A stretch of 64,000 nucleotides of DNA from the NCBI RefSeq assembly GCF_006540305.1, contig NZ_BJOR01000002.1, positions 310,001-374,000 of the forward strand. Direction: 5' to 3'. This DNA comes from Streptomyces sp. 6-11-2. Its GTDB lineage: Bacteria; Actinomycetota; Actinomycetes; Streptomycetales; Streptomycetaceae. Shown here piece after piece: positions 1 to 10,957 of this stretch (positions are counted from its first letter, which is position 1; the number at the start of each line of letters is the position of its first letter). The notes under the pieces are model-generated. The model worked only from the letters and a program-made list of their open reading frames with translations, searched no databases and had not been told where the DNA came from. The position numbers and the translations under genes are program-made.

Positions 1-551
1 CCGGTCACGCCGTCGAGAACGATGGTGGGCAGGTCCCCGGCGTCGAACTCGCGGGCGTCGCCGTCGCGGGCGGCGAACAGCAGCGCCACGCGCTCCGCCT
101 GCAGTCGGCGGGCGGCGAACAGCAGCGCCGCGGCCGACGCGTCGTCGAGCCAGTGCGCGTCGTCGACGACGACCAGCAGCGGCGCCTCTTCGGCAGCGTC
201 GGCGAGCAGGCTCAGCGTGCCGAGGAACGCGCGGAAGCGGTCGCCCTCGCCCTCGGTCTCACCCATCGCCGCGCGCAGTGCCGCAGCCTGCGGCGCCGGC
301 AGGGCATCGATGCGGGTGCGCAGTGGCCACAGCAGCCGTTGCAGTGCGGCGAAGGCCAGCGGCGATTCGGACTCCACGCCGGAGGTGCGCAGCACCCGCA
401 GGTCCAACGTGGTTGCCAACACGTCGGCCAGCAGCGCCGACTTGCCGACCCCGGCGACGCCACGCACCACCAGCGCGCCGCCGCTGCCGGTGCGTGCGGC
501 GTCGAGCAGGGCGGCGATCGCCGCGCGTTCAGGGTCCCGTCCGGCCAGCAC
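1..551 (-). CDS. LuxR-family (LAL-type) AAA ATPase regulator, N-terminal part
   Basis: The reverse strand encodes an N-terminal STAND/AAA ATPase region that runs off the left edge of the window. Visible motifs are a start LAGRDPE, the Walker A loop GVAGVGKSALLADVL near residue 30, and a Walker B LLVVVDDAHWLDD near residue 130. This pattern is that of large ATP-binding LuxR regulators, in which the C-terminal HTH would lie outside the window. The GTG at 551 precedes the family's usual opening; an in-frame GTG at 602 is also possible and neither has a strong ribosome site. The C-terminal HTH cannot be confirmed. Confidence 0.75.
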   Translation of the reverse strand, partial: MLAGRDPERAAIAALLDAARTGSGGALVVRGVAGVGKSALLADVLATTLDLRVLRTSGVESESPLAFAALQRLLWPLRTRIDALPAPQAAALRAAMGETEGEGDRFRAFLGTLSLLADAAEEAPLLVVVDDAHWLDDASAAALLFAARRLQAERVALLFAARDGDAREFDAGDLPTIVLDGVT

Positions 552-698
552 GAGCCCAACGGTACCGAACGCGCCGGTGAAGACACCGGCGCAAGTGATC
601 ACCTGCGGCGAGCGTGGCAGCTGACCATCACCCCGATTCCGAGGAGGAGCCCCGTCGGCCCACCCCGCCGCCAACCGGCACCCCCTCGCACAGGCACC

Positions 699-760
699 GG
701 TCGCCCCATGGGCCGGCCGCGCACAACTCGGTCGCCCCATGCGCTGGCCGCGCACAACTC
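699..760. repeat. 31-bp tandem direct repeat, two copies
   Basis: Two adjacent 31-base units begin at 699 and 730. Each opens GGTCGCCCCATG and closes CCGCGCACAACTC, with only two differences between them. They lie between the regulator and the MFS remnant and belong to no recognisable gene, so the stretch looks like decayed DNA. Confidence 0.8.
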
Positions 761-839
761 GGACGCCCTGGCGCCCGCACCCTGGTCCTCGGCGGCGCCT
801 TGGCCGGCCGCAGGCGTGCTGCCGGCCGCCGGTGCCGCC

Positions 840-1253
840 GGCACCTCCGACGCCGGCGGCACTTCCGACGTCGGCGTCGGGCCACCGGGCTTCCTGCCCA
901 TCGGCGCAGGCATCGGGCCGATATCCGTCGCCATCGACGTCGCTGCGACGGGCGACGTGCCCGCCACGGGTCCCGGACCGTCCTCGAGGCTGACGATCAC
1001 CTGCCACGAGATCGGCGCCGCGCTCGGTGTCGCCGGGCTCACCGCGACAGCCGGCGACCTCGCCACGCAAGCCGGGCTGATCGTCGCCTACAACCGGGCT
1101 TTCGCCGTCACCGTCGGCGTCCTTGCCACCCTGCTCGTCCTCACCGCGCTCGCCGTCCCCCGTGGCAAGCCCTGCGCCACGGTCAGCAGCGACGGAGCGC
1201 ACCGTCCCCGACCGGGCCGACCCTGGCGGAAAACCCGGCGATTTCCCCGGTGA
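840..1253 (+). pseudogene. C-terminal remnant of an EmrB/QacA-type MFS exporter
   Basis: Frame 3 encodes a segment resembling the last third of a 14-TM drug exporter: GIGPISVAIDVAATGDVPA, then HEIGAALGVAGLTATAG, then the hydrophobic AFAVTVGVLATLLVLTALAVP. In intact members the first block is followed by a conserved GLASGLLNASHEIGAALG-like stretch; here that junction reads ATGPGPSSRLTITCHEIGA, as if garbled. No start codon, N-terminal helices or ribosome site belong to it, and the upstream part is low-complexity. I read it as a decayed gene. Confidence 0.55.
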
Positions 1254-1547
1254 GACGCACCCACCCTCGGGCCGACGCTTACACCTGACCGGCACCACCA
1301 CCAGCACCTCGGGGAATTGCCCTTGCAGTCCAGCACCTACATCGCCTCGACCACCTTCGAGGCCGAGGACACGACCCGCGCGCACTGCCGACGCGCGGTC
1401 ACCGAACAGCTCGCCGCCATCGACAGCGTCGGCACCGTCACCATCGGCCTGGCCCCCGGGACGCTCACCGTCATCGCCTCTCGCCCCCTGGACCGCGCCG
1501 ACATCGCCGCCGCCGTCGACGAGGCGGGCCACGCCCTCGTCCCATGA
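1246..1547 (+). repeat. First unit of a duplicated leader-plus-chaperone block
   Basis: The segment from about 1246 to 1547 is an imperfect direct repeat of about 2433-2739. The shared parts include the untranslated leader (GGTGAGAC then CACCTGACC then CACCACCA), the ribosome site region and the CopZ coding sequence, ending in almost identical bases that encode DIAAAVDEAG. The duplication therefore carried its 5' control region with it. Divergence is concentrated in the metal-binding loop of this first copy. Confidence 0.75.
1323..1547 (+). CDS. CopZ-like HMA-domain protein with a broken CxxC motif
   Basis: A 74-residue heavy-metal-associated (HMA) domain protein, a sister of the chaperone at 2506. 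The usual metal loop MTCAHC is TTRAHC here: Arg19 and Cys22 stand where two cysteines should be, and the preceding Met is Thr. The rest of the fold, including the conserved tail DRADIAAAVDEAGHALVP, is kept. TTG 1323 is preferred because GGGGAA ends six bases upstream and this matches the start of the paralogue; TTG 1317 is also in frame. It cannot bind copper in the normal two-Cys way and may be non-functional or have another role. Confidence 0.75.
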   Translation: MQSSTYIASTTFEAEDTTRAHCRRAVTEQLAAIDSVGTVTIGLAPGTLTVIASRPLDRADIAAAVDEAGHALVP

Positions 1548-1582
1548 CTCCGCCCATTCCGCACGCCACCCGGAGGCCTGCC

Positions 1583-2335
1583 GTGCCCAGCACACTGCCC
1601 GCTCTCAGCGCCACCCCCGCCCACACCGAAGACCTGGGGCGCCGCACGTCGCTGCGTCTGCCCGCCACGCTGCTGCTCGTGGGACAACTCCTGTACATCG
1701 CGGTCACCCAGTTCCACACCGATGGGGACGCGAACAACCACCCCGCCGTGTTCACCGAGTACGCCGACAGCGGGATCTGGACGGCCGTCCACCTCGGCCA
1801 GTTCGCGGGCATGGCGGTGCTCCTCGCGGGACTGGTCGCCCTGTTCTTCGCCCTGGACGTCCAGGCTGGAACAGCCAGATGGGCGGGGCGATTCGGTGCC
1901 GCTTCGGCGGTGGCGACACTGGCGCTCTACGGCGTCCTCCAGGCCGTGGACGGGGTCGCCCTCAAACAGGCCGTGAACGCGTGGGCGAGCGCCCCGTACG
2001 CCGAGAAGCCGGCGCGCTTCGCGGGCGCCGAGGCGATCCGCTGGCTCGAATGGGGGGTGAGGAGCTACCAGAACTTCGCCCTGGGCCTCGCACTGCTCCT
2101 GTTCGCGGCCGCGGTCATGCGGACGGCTTGGGTCCCGCGGCCCATCGGCCACCTGATGGGGCTTTCCGGCCTCACCTATCTGGTGCAGGGCTGGGTGGTC
2201 GGCTCCGCGGGCTTCTCGCGAACGGAGACGATCGCCATCGTTCTGGCCTTCGTCCTGGACGTGGCGTGGATGATCTGGCTGGCCGTGGTCGCCTGGCGGA
2301 CGCGGGATGCGCAGTCCCCGCCGCCCACCCGATGA
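1583..2335 (+). CDS. Integral membrane protein in the copper block
   Basis: About 250 residues with six or seven predicted hydrophobic helices, for example LPATLLLVGQLLYIAV, FAGMAVLLAGLVALFFAL and TIAIVLAFVLDVAWMIWLAV. It resembles uncharacterised DUF4386-like actinobacterial membrane proteins and I assign no function. GTG 1583 is chosen because CGGAGG lies six bases upstream. An ATG at 1544, overlapping the stop of the preceding gene as ATGA, is in frame, so translational coupling is possible. It sits between two duplicated CopZ-like genes. Confidence 0.7.
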   Translation: MPSTLPALSATPAHTEDLGRRTSLRLPATLLLVGQLLYIAVTQFHTDGDANNHPAVFTEYADSGIWTAVHLGQFAGMAVLLAGLVALFFALDVQAGTARWAGRFGAASAVATLALYGVLQAVDGVALKQAVNAWASAPYAEKPARFAGAEAIRWLEWGVRSYQNFALGLALLLFAAAVMRTAWVPRPIGHLMGLSGLTYLVQGWVVGSAGFSRTETIAIVLAFVLDVAWMIWLAVVAWRTRDAQSPPPTR

Positions 2336-2505
2336 ACGCGTGGGCCGCACGGCGCCGGTCACCTGCGACACCGCCGGCGAGCGCGCCGAAGCGAAGGCGG
2401 AGATTGCTTCATCGCAGCACGCCGTGCACCCCGGTGAGACACACCCGCTCCCGGGCCGACTCTTCCACCTGACCGCACCACCACCAACAACTCGAGGAGT
2501 TCCCC

Positions 2506-2739
2506 TTGCTCTCCGGTACCCCCCGCACCTTCATCGGCTCGACCACCTTCGAGGTCAGCGGCATGACCTGCGCGCATTGCGCGCGCTCCGTCACCGAGGA
2601 GATCTCCAGCGTCGCCGGCGTCGAGTCCGTCACCGTCGACCTGGCCACCCGCAGCGTCACCGTCACCGCCTCCCAGCCGGTCGACCGCGCCGACATCGCC
2701 GCCGCGGTCGACGAGGCCGGCTACGCCCTCGTCCCGTGA
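2506..2739 (+). CDS. copZ: Copper chaperone CopZ
   Basis: A 77-residue HMA-domain protein with the intact metal motif GMTCAHC (Cys22 and Cys25). Proteins of this type bind Cu(I) in the cytoplasm and hand it to the CopA ATPase, which lies 1.2 kb downstream on the same strand. The TTG start at 2506 is supported by GAGGAG seven bases upstream. The ferredoxin-like beta-alpha-beta pattern is complete (FEVSGMTC, VESVTVDLATRSVTVTA, DIAAAVDEAGYAL). It is a paralogue of the CopZ-like gene at 1323. Confidence 0.9.
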   Translation: MLSGTPRTFIGSTTFEVSGMTCAHCARSVTEEISSVAGVESVTVDLATRSVTVTASQPVDRADIAAAVDEAGYALVP

Positions 2740-2765
2740 CCCGCTCCCATCCCTGGAGACACACC

Positions 2766-3221
2766 GTGCACACCGAAGCCACCACCCCGAGCGCGGCCCC
2801 CGCGCCCACCGACGCCGTGACGCACAACGGCCATCGCCTGAGCGCCAAGAAGTTCGCCCTGCACTTCGCCGAGATGACCGTGGCGATGGCCGTCGGCATG
2901 GTCGTCCTGCACCCGGTTTGGATGTTCGTCCTCGACGCTCTCGGCGCCGTCGCACTGATGCAGAACCCGTACACGGGCGCGCTGATCATGGCGACGAACA
3001 TGACCGTGGCCATGTCCGCGTGGATGAGGTTCCGTGGCCACCGCCGGCGGCCCATCGCCGAAATGGGCGCGGCCATGTACGTGCCCTTCCTGGTGCTGTT
3101 CGTGCCGTTGGCGCTCGAACTCATCGACACCAGCGACCTGATGCTGTGGGGCCACCTGCTCATGCTCCCGGCCATGGCCGTGGCCATGCTGCTGCGCCCG
3201 CACGAGTACGCCCACTGCTGA
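2766..3221 (+). CDS. Small Met/His-rich membrane protein
   Basis: 151 residues. After a polar N-terminus come about four hydrophobic segments rich in Met and His: FAEMTVAMAVGMVVLHPVWM, GALIMATNMTVAMSAWM, YVPFLVLFVPLALELI and HLLMLPAMAVAMLLRPHEYA. GTG 2766 follows CTGGAGA by six bases. Its start lies 27 bases after copZ, so the two are probably co-transcribed. Met and His in membrane helices suit Cu(I), but that link is inferred from composition and context only; I do not recognise a named family. Confidence 0.75.
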   Translation: MHTEATTPSAAPAPTDAVTHNGHRLSAKKFALHFAEMTVAMAVGMVVLHPVWMFVLDALGAVALMQNPYTGALIMATNMTVAMSAWMRFRGHRRRPIAEMGAAMYVPFLVLFVPLALELIDTSDLMLWGHLLMLPAMAVAMLLRPHEYAHC

Positions 3222-3334
3222 GGTCCCGCGCCGGCCCGGCGACGTCGTAGACACCTGCGGCGTCGCATGAACCCGACCGCGGCGGTCGGAGCCGTCCGCC
3301 CCGTCCGCCGCCGCACCCCACGAAAGGAAGACCC

Positions 3335-3811
3335 ATGATGTCCGAGGTCACGATCCGCCGGGCCACGACGGATGACGCCGTCGACGTAGCTGCGATGGTC
3401 CGCGAGATAGCCGCCCACGAGGACCAGGCGGCGCACGTGCACGTCACGGATGATCAGTGGCGCGCCCTGCTCGCACGCCCCGAGGTGATCGTCCTTCTGG
3501 CCGAGCGCGGCGGCCGGGCGGTCGGCTACGTCTCCTCCGTCCGCCAACTGCACCTGTGGACCGGCGGCGACGTGCTCAACCTCGACGACCTCTACGTCCG
3601 CCCCGGGAACCGCGGCGCCGGTACCGGTCGCCGTCTCATGGCCGCCCTCGCCGCGTCGGCCGCGCCAGGGCGACTGCTCATCCGCTGGGGCATGGAGGTT
3701 GACAACGCCGACGCGCAGCGCTTCTACCAACGCCTCGGCGCCACACTCCGGCCCAAGATCCTCGCCTCCTGGCCCCCAAGCGCGTACGCCGACTCGGCCG
3801 CCGGCCGGTGA
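3335..3811 (+). CDS. GNAT-family N-acetyltransferase
   Basis: 158 residues with a full GNAT fold: [18 protein letters not shown] at the N-terminus, the beta-4 strand [10 protein letters not shown] and the acetyl-CoA loop [15 protein letters not shown], then [13 protein letters not shown]. It should transfer an acetyl group from acetyl-CoA to an unknown amine. The start is fixed by AAGGAAG five bases before ATG ATG (3335/3338). It lies between the small membrane protein and copA, 97 bases before the latter, but no direct copper role is known for such enzymes. Confidence 0.85.
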   Translation: MMSEVTIRRATTDDAVDVAAMVREIAAHEDQAAHVHVTDDQWRALLARPEVIVLLAERGGRAVGYVSSVRQLHLWTGGDVLNLDDLYVRPGNRGAGTGRRLMAALAASAAPGRLLIRWGMEVDNADAQRFYQRLGATLRPKILASWPPSAYADSAAGR

Positions 3812-3824
3812 CCCGGCCACGAAC

Positions 3825-3840
3825 CCGGCGAAATCGCCGG
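3825..3840. promoter_or_regulatory. GC-rich inverted repeat upstream of copA
   Basis: CCGGCGA and TCGCCGG flank two A residues, giving a 7-bp perfect stem just after the GNAT stop codon and 69 bases before copA. It could be a weak terminator or an operator. It does not match the usual CsoR operator (a G-tract palindrome flanked by TA steps), and no csoR gene lies in the block. Confidence 0.4.
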
Positions 3841-3908
3841 TCCGAAGCCGGGCCGCACCCGGGAACGATCAGCCGAAGCCCCCTGCCCCGCCCGACCAGG
3901 AGACCGCA

Positions 3909-7184
<3,276 letters not shown>

Positions 7185-7199
7185 CCCACGGAGGGCCCA

Positions 7200-7459
7200 T
7201 GACCACCACCGTTGCCACGTCGGCGACCAGTCCGGTGCCGGCTGGGCCCGCGGCCCGGGCAACGACTCCGGGAGGTGTCGGGTCCAACGCACCTCCAGTT
7301 GACAACAGGTCCCTCTGTGAGCACGTCCATGGTCGGTGCGGTGCGTTTCACTGTCCGCCATGGAGCTCACGCAAGCGACCGTCAACGACCTGCTGGCCCA
7401 ACTCGGCTCGGGGGACGGATACATGTACCTGCCCAGCGACCTGGATTCGCGGCGCCTGA
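7200..7459 (+). pseudogene. Truncated start of a lost gene of the copper operon
   Basis: Fifteen bases after the copA stop, a good ribosome site (CGGAGG) precedes ATG 7200 and a Ser/Thr/Ala/Pro-rich N-terminus MTTTVATSATSPVPAGPAA. From about 7290 the codon pattern stops looking like coding sequence and the frame then runs into the next gene out of phase. I read this as the 5' stub of a third operon gene cut by a deletion or rearrangement. The lost product cannot be identified. Confidence 0.4.
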
Positions 7460-8157
7460 CCGACCTGCTCGACAGCAGGTACGGCGCCCCGCGCACCCTC
7501 GTCCTCGAGGGCTTCACCGATCCGACGGTCGACGAGTCCAGGGGCGCGGCCCTCCTCGTGCCCTTCGAGGACCGGGCCGTCACGATACGGGCGTGGGCGT
7601 ACGGGGACCAGTGGGTCGGCACGGGTACGGCGCGGGACGCCGAGGGGATCGAGCGGCCCGTGCTGGTGGTCGCTCACAGAGAGGTGCCCGAGCCCTTGGC
7701 GGTCGCTCCAGAGGAGGACACCGACTGGATGGAGCGGCTCATACGGATCACCGGGTGGACCCAGCCCGCCCGGCGGCCGGACGTGGACTGGGCGGAGGTG
7801 GAGTCACGCCTGGGCACCGCGCTGCCGAGCGACTACAAACACATGGCCGAGACGTTCGGCGAGGGCGCCTTCGACGGATATCTGAACCTGAACCAGGAGC
7901 CGTGGACGTCTCTCATGGAGGACGGGTTGCTCATCTGGGCGGGTACTGAGCACGAGGACCTGTACTGCTGGAGGACCGACGGTGACGACCCCGACCGCTG
8001 GCCCGTCGTGGTCCGGTCCTTCGACGGCGAGGACGTCCACTTCGACTGCCGGACCGCGGAGTTCGTCTGCCGCATCCTCATCGACCCGCGCCACCCGTTC
8101 ACGATGGCCCGCTATTTCGACACCCACTGGTTCATGAACTACCGCGAACGCCGCTGA
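7360..8157 (+). CDS. SMI1/KNR4-family protein
   Basis: 265 residues. The middle contains an SMI1/KNR4 (SUKH-like) core, VDWAEVESRLGTALPSDYKHM, followed by acidic and aromatic residues typical of the fold. In bacteria such domains are often immunity proteins of polymorphic toxin systems, but no toxin gene is adjacent, so this one may be an orphan. ATG 7360 is chosen for a sensible N-terminus (MELTQATVNDLL); a GTG at 7336 is in frame. Neither start has a clear ribosome site, in keeping with the rearranged sequence upstream. Confidence 0.75.
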   Translation: MELTQATVNDLLAQLGSGDGYMYLPSDLDSRRLTDLLDSRYGAPRTLVLEGFTDPTVDESRGAALLVPFEDRAVTIRAWAYGDQWVGTGTARDAEGIERPVLVVAHREVPEPLAVAPEEDTDWMERLIRITGWTQPARRPDVDWAEVESRLGTALPSDYKHMAETFGEGAFDGYLNLNQEPWTSLMEDGLLIWAGTEHEDLYCWRTDGDDPDRWPVVVRSFDGEDVHFDCRTAEFVCRILIDPRHPFTMARYFDTHWFMNYRERR

Positions 8158-9287
8158 ACTTCGCCGCCACGGCACCCGCGGCCCGGTTGGCGGCATCTTC
8201 GGGGAACAGGGCCGAAACACTCGTCTGCCACAGCAGACCCGCCAAACGGTGACGGTGCTCCCGTCGGCCGCAGCAGTGCCATGTCGGCGAGGCAGTTCCT
8301 GCCGATTGTGACGACCGGCGTGAGATCCAGGAGGACTTTGCCCGGGGTCGTGGACGGCCTGCGGCTGCCGCCAGGAGGCGAGCGCCACGGAGTTGGCCTG
8401 GACCTGGAAAATCCTCATTGTTGCTGGCCAGAGGCGCCTTTTGCGGTCCGACCGCCCGTCGGGCAGCTCGCTTCATGAAAGCGCGAGGCCAACTTGATGC
8501 ACCCGCTCGCGCCAAAGGTCTTCCCACAGATGTTAGACGTCTGCTAATCATGTCACATGATGAATCGCCGGGCTGTTACGGTGATCGCCAAGGTGATCGG
8601 CTGTGCGATCTCCACCCTCAAAGTGCCGGGCCTGCATGGCTCAAATTACATGCTCGTGTACGACTCTGACGTCAGGGGCCAGCCGTTAGGCAAACCCCTC
8701 ATCTCCGGTGGCTCCCGAGCCGGAGAGCTGGTGCCCATCGCCACAGGAAGTGCCGCCCGTGCTGCCGAAGTTCGGCCGCCGACTACGTAGGTCTCACCTG
8801 TGACTGGGCTGGTGCGAAAGAGGGATCCGCATCAGCCGGCGCTGAGGCCGACCTTCTGACCGCGCGCGACGCCGCCGTCGACGCTCTGTTGAACATCGAC
8901 GGCTGAGGCTGAACTCAAGTAGCGCTTGATCATCACGAACGCCGTCGAGACTCCGGCCCCGATACGGGCCGCCGCCGGCGCTCGGCCCCATGACGTACTC
9001 ATCGATTCCGCTCAACTACGCCCACCCGGCAGCGCGGTAGCTGCGCAACTACTTCCGGCTGGCTGGAACCGGCTTTAAAACCAGCCCAATCGTGCCCGTC
9101 AGGTCCTGGCCGGCCCCCTTCTCCAGGAACCGGATCGTCGAGGCCTGGCCCAGCCGAACCGCCTCGGCTCGTTCCTGCACCCCTGTGAACCGAACTCGGC
9201 CCCGATGCCGCGGGCATCGATGAGGCCCTCGAGGGCGTGCTCGCTCTCATCCCCTTCCGACACCCTTCGTGAAGCAAGGAGCCAGTC
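8158..9287. other. Gene-poor stretch between the copper block and the UraD operon
   Basis: No convincing gene is seen in these 1.1 kb. Open frames are short, lack ribosome sites and use arginine-rich, non-coding-like codons. It holds a possible transposase scrap (see 8200-8339) and a near-palindrome TTAGACGTCTGCTAA at 8533-8547 that might be an operator. The last 100 bases should carry the promoter of the uraD-led operon, but I see no clear -35/-10 pair. Confidence 0.6.
8200..8339 (-). pseudogene. Possible IS1380-type transposase scrap
   Basis: The reverse strand reads VLLDLTPVVTIGRNCLADMA and shortly afterwards FGGSAVADECFGPVP. This loosely recalls the N-terminal region of IS1380 transposases, where a DLA-x-GGDCLADVAVLR block is followed by FGPVASDPTVSR. 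The match is short and degenerate, there is no start codon, and no terminal repeats were found. A chance resemblance cannot be excluded. Confidence 0.25.
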
Positions 9288-9839
9288 ATGAACAGCGCCG
9301 CCGGCGTCACCGACAGCGGCCTGGCCATCGTGAACTCGATGCCACGTGAGGAATTCGTCCAGAAACTCTTCGACTCCTGCCACCTGCCGGTGCTCACGTG
9401 GGCCGAGAACGTCGAAGCCGCGCGGCCCTACGACACCGTTGAGAGTCTGCTCGGCCGGGCCACGAGCGCAGTCGACGGACTCAGCCCGGAGGAGGTGGTC
9501 GCCGCACACACCGGCCTGACCCGAATCGGCGCCCCGATCGCCGGCACCGACGCCGAGGCTCGCTGGTCACGCTCGGAGTCAGCAGGCGTGGGAACCGAAA
9601 CGGAACTGCTCGCACGTCTGGCGGCGGCCAATGAGGCATACGAGGAGCGCTTCGGCCACGTGTTCCTCATCAGCGCCACCGGCCTCACCGGGTGGGACAT
9701 CGTCGAAGCCATCCGGGCACGCCTGGGAAACGACGAGGCAGCCGAGACAGAGCAGATCAAGAGCGAGCTCAAGAAGCTCATGGCGATCCGGCTGCCGAAG
9801 CTGCTGCATGAGCTGGCCGAGCCGGGCACCTCCTACTGA
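9288..9839 (+). CDS. uraD: UraD-like OHCU decarboxylase, divergent
   Basis: 183 residues related to 2-oxo-4-hydroxy-4-carboxy-5-ureidoimidazoline decarboxylase, which makes (S)-allantoin in urate breakdown. Family features are WAENVEAARPYDTVESLL at the N-terminus, YEERFGHVFLISATGLTGWD in the middle, and the helical RLGND...KLMAIRLPKLL tail. The catalytic His-containing AHPRIG is altered to AHTGLTRIG and the Glu-Gln pair to Glu-Ser (SRSESAG); His and Glu themselves remain. AAGGAG lies eight bases before ATG 9288. It heads an operon of isomerases, an importer and an amidohydrolase with no urate oxidase or HIU hydrolase, so the true substrate may not be OHCU. Confidence 0.8.
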   Translation: MNSAAGVTDSGLAIVNSMPREEFVQKLFDSCHLPVLTWAENVEAARPYDTVESLLGRATSAVDGLSPEEVVAAHTGLTRIGAPIAGTDAEARWSRSESAGVGTETELLARLAAANEAYEERFGHVFLISATGLTGWDIVEAIRARLGNDEAAETEQIKSELKKLMAIRLPKLLHELAEPGTSY

Positions 9840-9865
9840 CCTGATCGAAGAGAGGAATGGACCCG

Positions 9866-10957
9866 ATGTCAACCGTGAACGCATCAACCATCCTTCGCAC
9901 GAGTCCCAAGGTCGGAGTCGACGGACGGAAACTGCCTGAGGGAGCCGAACCCGGTGCGCTCGGCCGGCTGCGTCACGCCGCCGAACTCGGCCTCGATGGG
10001 GTCTTTTTCCGCTCGATACTCGAAATGAGCGAGACACTCGATCCGGGCGAGCTGCGCGAGGTGCGCGCACTCGCCGACGAACTCGGCCTCTACCTGGAAG
10101 CCGGGGTGGGGAAGGTCAACCCGTACGCAACTCCCGAGACGCCGGAGATCCGGATCCTCGGGGACGGGGATTATCTGCGCGGGATGGAACGCATGATCCA
10201 GGCTGCGGCAGAGATCGGCATTCACGAACTCTGGACCGGAACCGCCAACTACAAGTTCGGGTTGCCCGGCTACTTCGTGTTCGACCGGTTCCGCACGGAT
10301 GCCCCGTGGCCCGACCAGCTCACCGCGACCGTCAAGGTGCTCAGGAGCCTGGCCCCCGTGCTGAACGAGACAGGCTCGCATCTCAACCTCGAGACCCACG
10401 AGGAGATCACCAGTTTCGAGCTCGTGCGCATCGTCGAGGAGGTGGGCCCGGACACCGTCGGCATCACCTTCGACATCGGAAACGTGCTGGTCCGGGCAGA
10501 GGACCCCGTGAAGGCCGCCCAGCGCGTCGCCCCGTACGTGCGGATGACCCATGTCAAGGACGCCGGACTGTACTTCACCGATTTCGGGATCGGTCATCAA
10601 CTCGTCCCCGTGGGCCAAGGCGTCATCGACTGGGAAGGCGTGTTCGGCGTTCTCCGGCTCGAAGCGCCACATGTCAACCTCTCCATCGAGAATCCCCAGC
10701 TGCGCTTCGAGATGCCGCTGCACGTCTATGACCCGACCTGGCGCGCGGCGCACCCCGACCTGACGACCGACGAGCTCGCGGCGATCGTTCAGATGACGGT
10801 CGTTCACGAGAGCAGGATCCGCGACGGGCTGGCGCCCACCCGAGAGCAGGTGTACGCCGCGCCGTGCGAGTCGGAAGACCAGCTCGCGTTCATCACCGAG
10901 AGTGCGGCGTTCATCCGCGAAACGCTGGCGAAGGTGGCTGGGAGAGGCGACTGCTGA
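9866..10957 (+). CDS. Sugar-phosphate isomerase/epimerase-like TIM-barrel protein (paralogue 1)
   Basis: 363 residues of the xylose isomerase-like TIM-barrel family (AP endonuclease 2 fold). Barrel features include LGLDGVFFRSILEMS, GLYLEAGVGKVNP, SHLNLETHEEITS (a probable metal-ligand Glu), TVGITFDIGNVLVRAEDP, YVRMTHVKDAGL and the late ligand VNLSIENPQ. Enzymes of this fold isomerise or epimerise sugars or hydroxy acids with a divalent metal. It is longer than hydroxypyruvate isomerase (about 260 residues). ATG 9866 is preferred to ATG 9857, which is too close to GAGAGGA. Its last base overlaps the start of the paralogue that follows. Confidence 0.8.
   Translation: MSTVNASTILRTSPKVGVDGRKLPEGAEPGALGRLRHAAELGLDGVFFRSILEMSETLDPGELREVRALADELGLYLEAGVGKVNPYATPETPEIRILGDGDYLRGMERMIQAAAEIGIHELWTGTANYKFGLPGYFVFDRFRTDAPWPDQLTATVKVLRSLAPVLNETGSHLNLETHEEITSFELVRIVEEVGPDTVGITFDIGNVLVRAEDPVKAAQRVAPYVRMTHVKDAGLYFTDFGIGHQLVPVGQGVIDWEGVFGVLRLEAPHVNLSIENPQLRFEMPLHVYDPTWRAAHPDLTTDELAAIVQMTVVHESRIRDGLAPTREQVYAAPCESEDQLAFITESAAFIRETLAKVAGRGDC

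Noticed and set aside
153..1253. Long open frame on the plus strand across the regulator and into the MFS remnant
   Set aside because: Up to about 600 it is the antisense of a clear AAA ATPase with Walker motifs. Only the last third has protein-like character, and that is annotated as a remnant.
3825..3840. CsoR operator controlling copA
   Set aside because: The palindrome lacks the G-tract and TA-flanked form of known CsoR sites and no csoR gene is nearby, so it is listed only as an unassigned inverted repeat.
8281..8790. Short open frames as possible small genes
   Set aside because: No ribosome sites, no recognisable motifs, and arginine/proline-rich composition typical of chance frames in GC-rich DNA.
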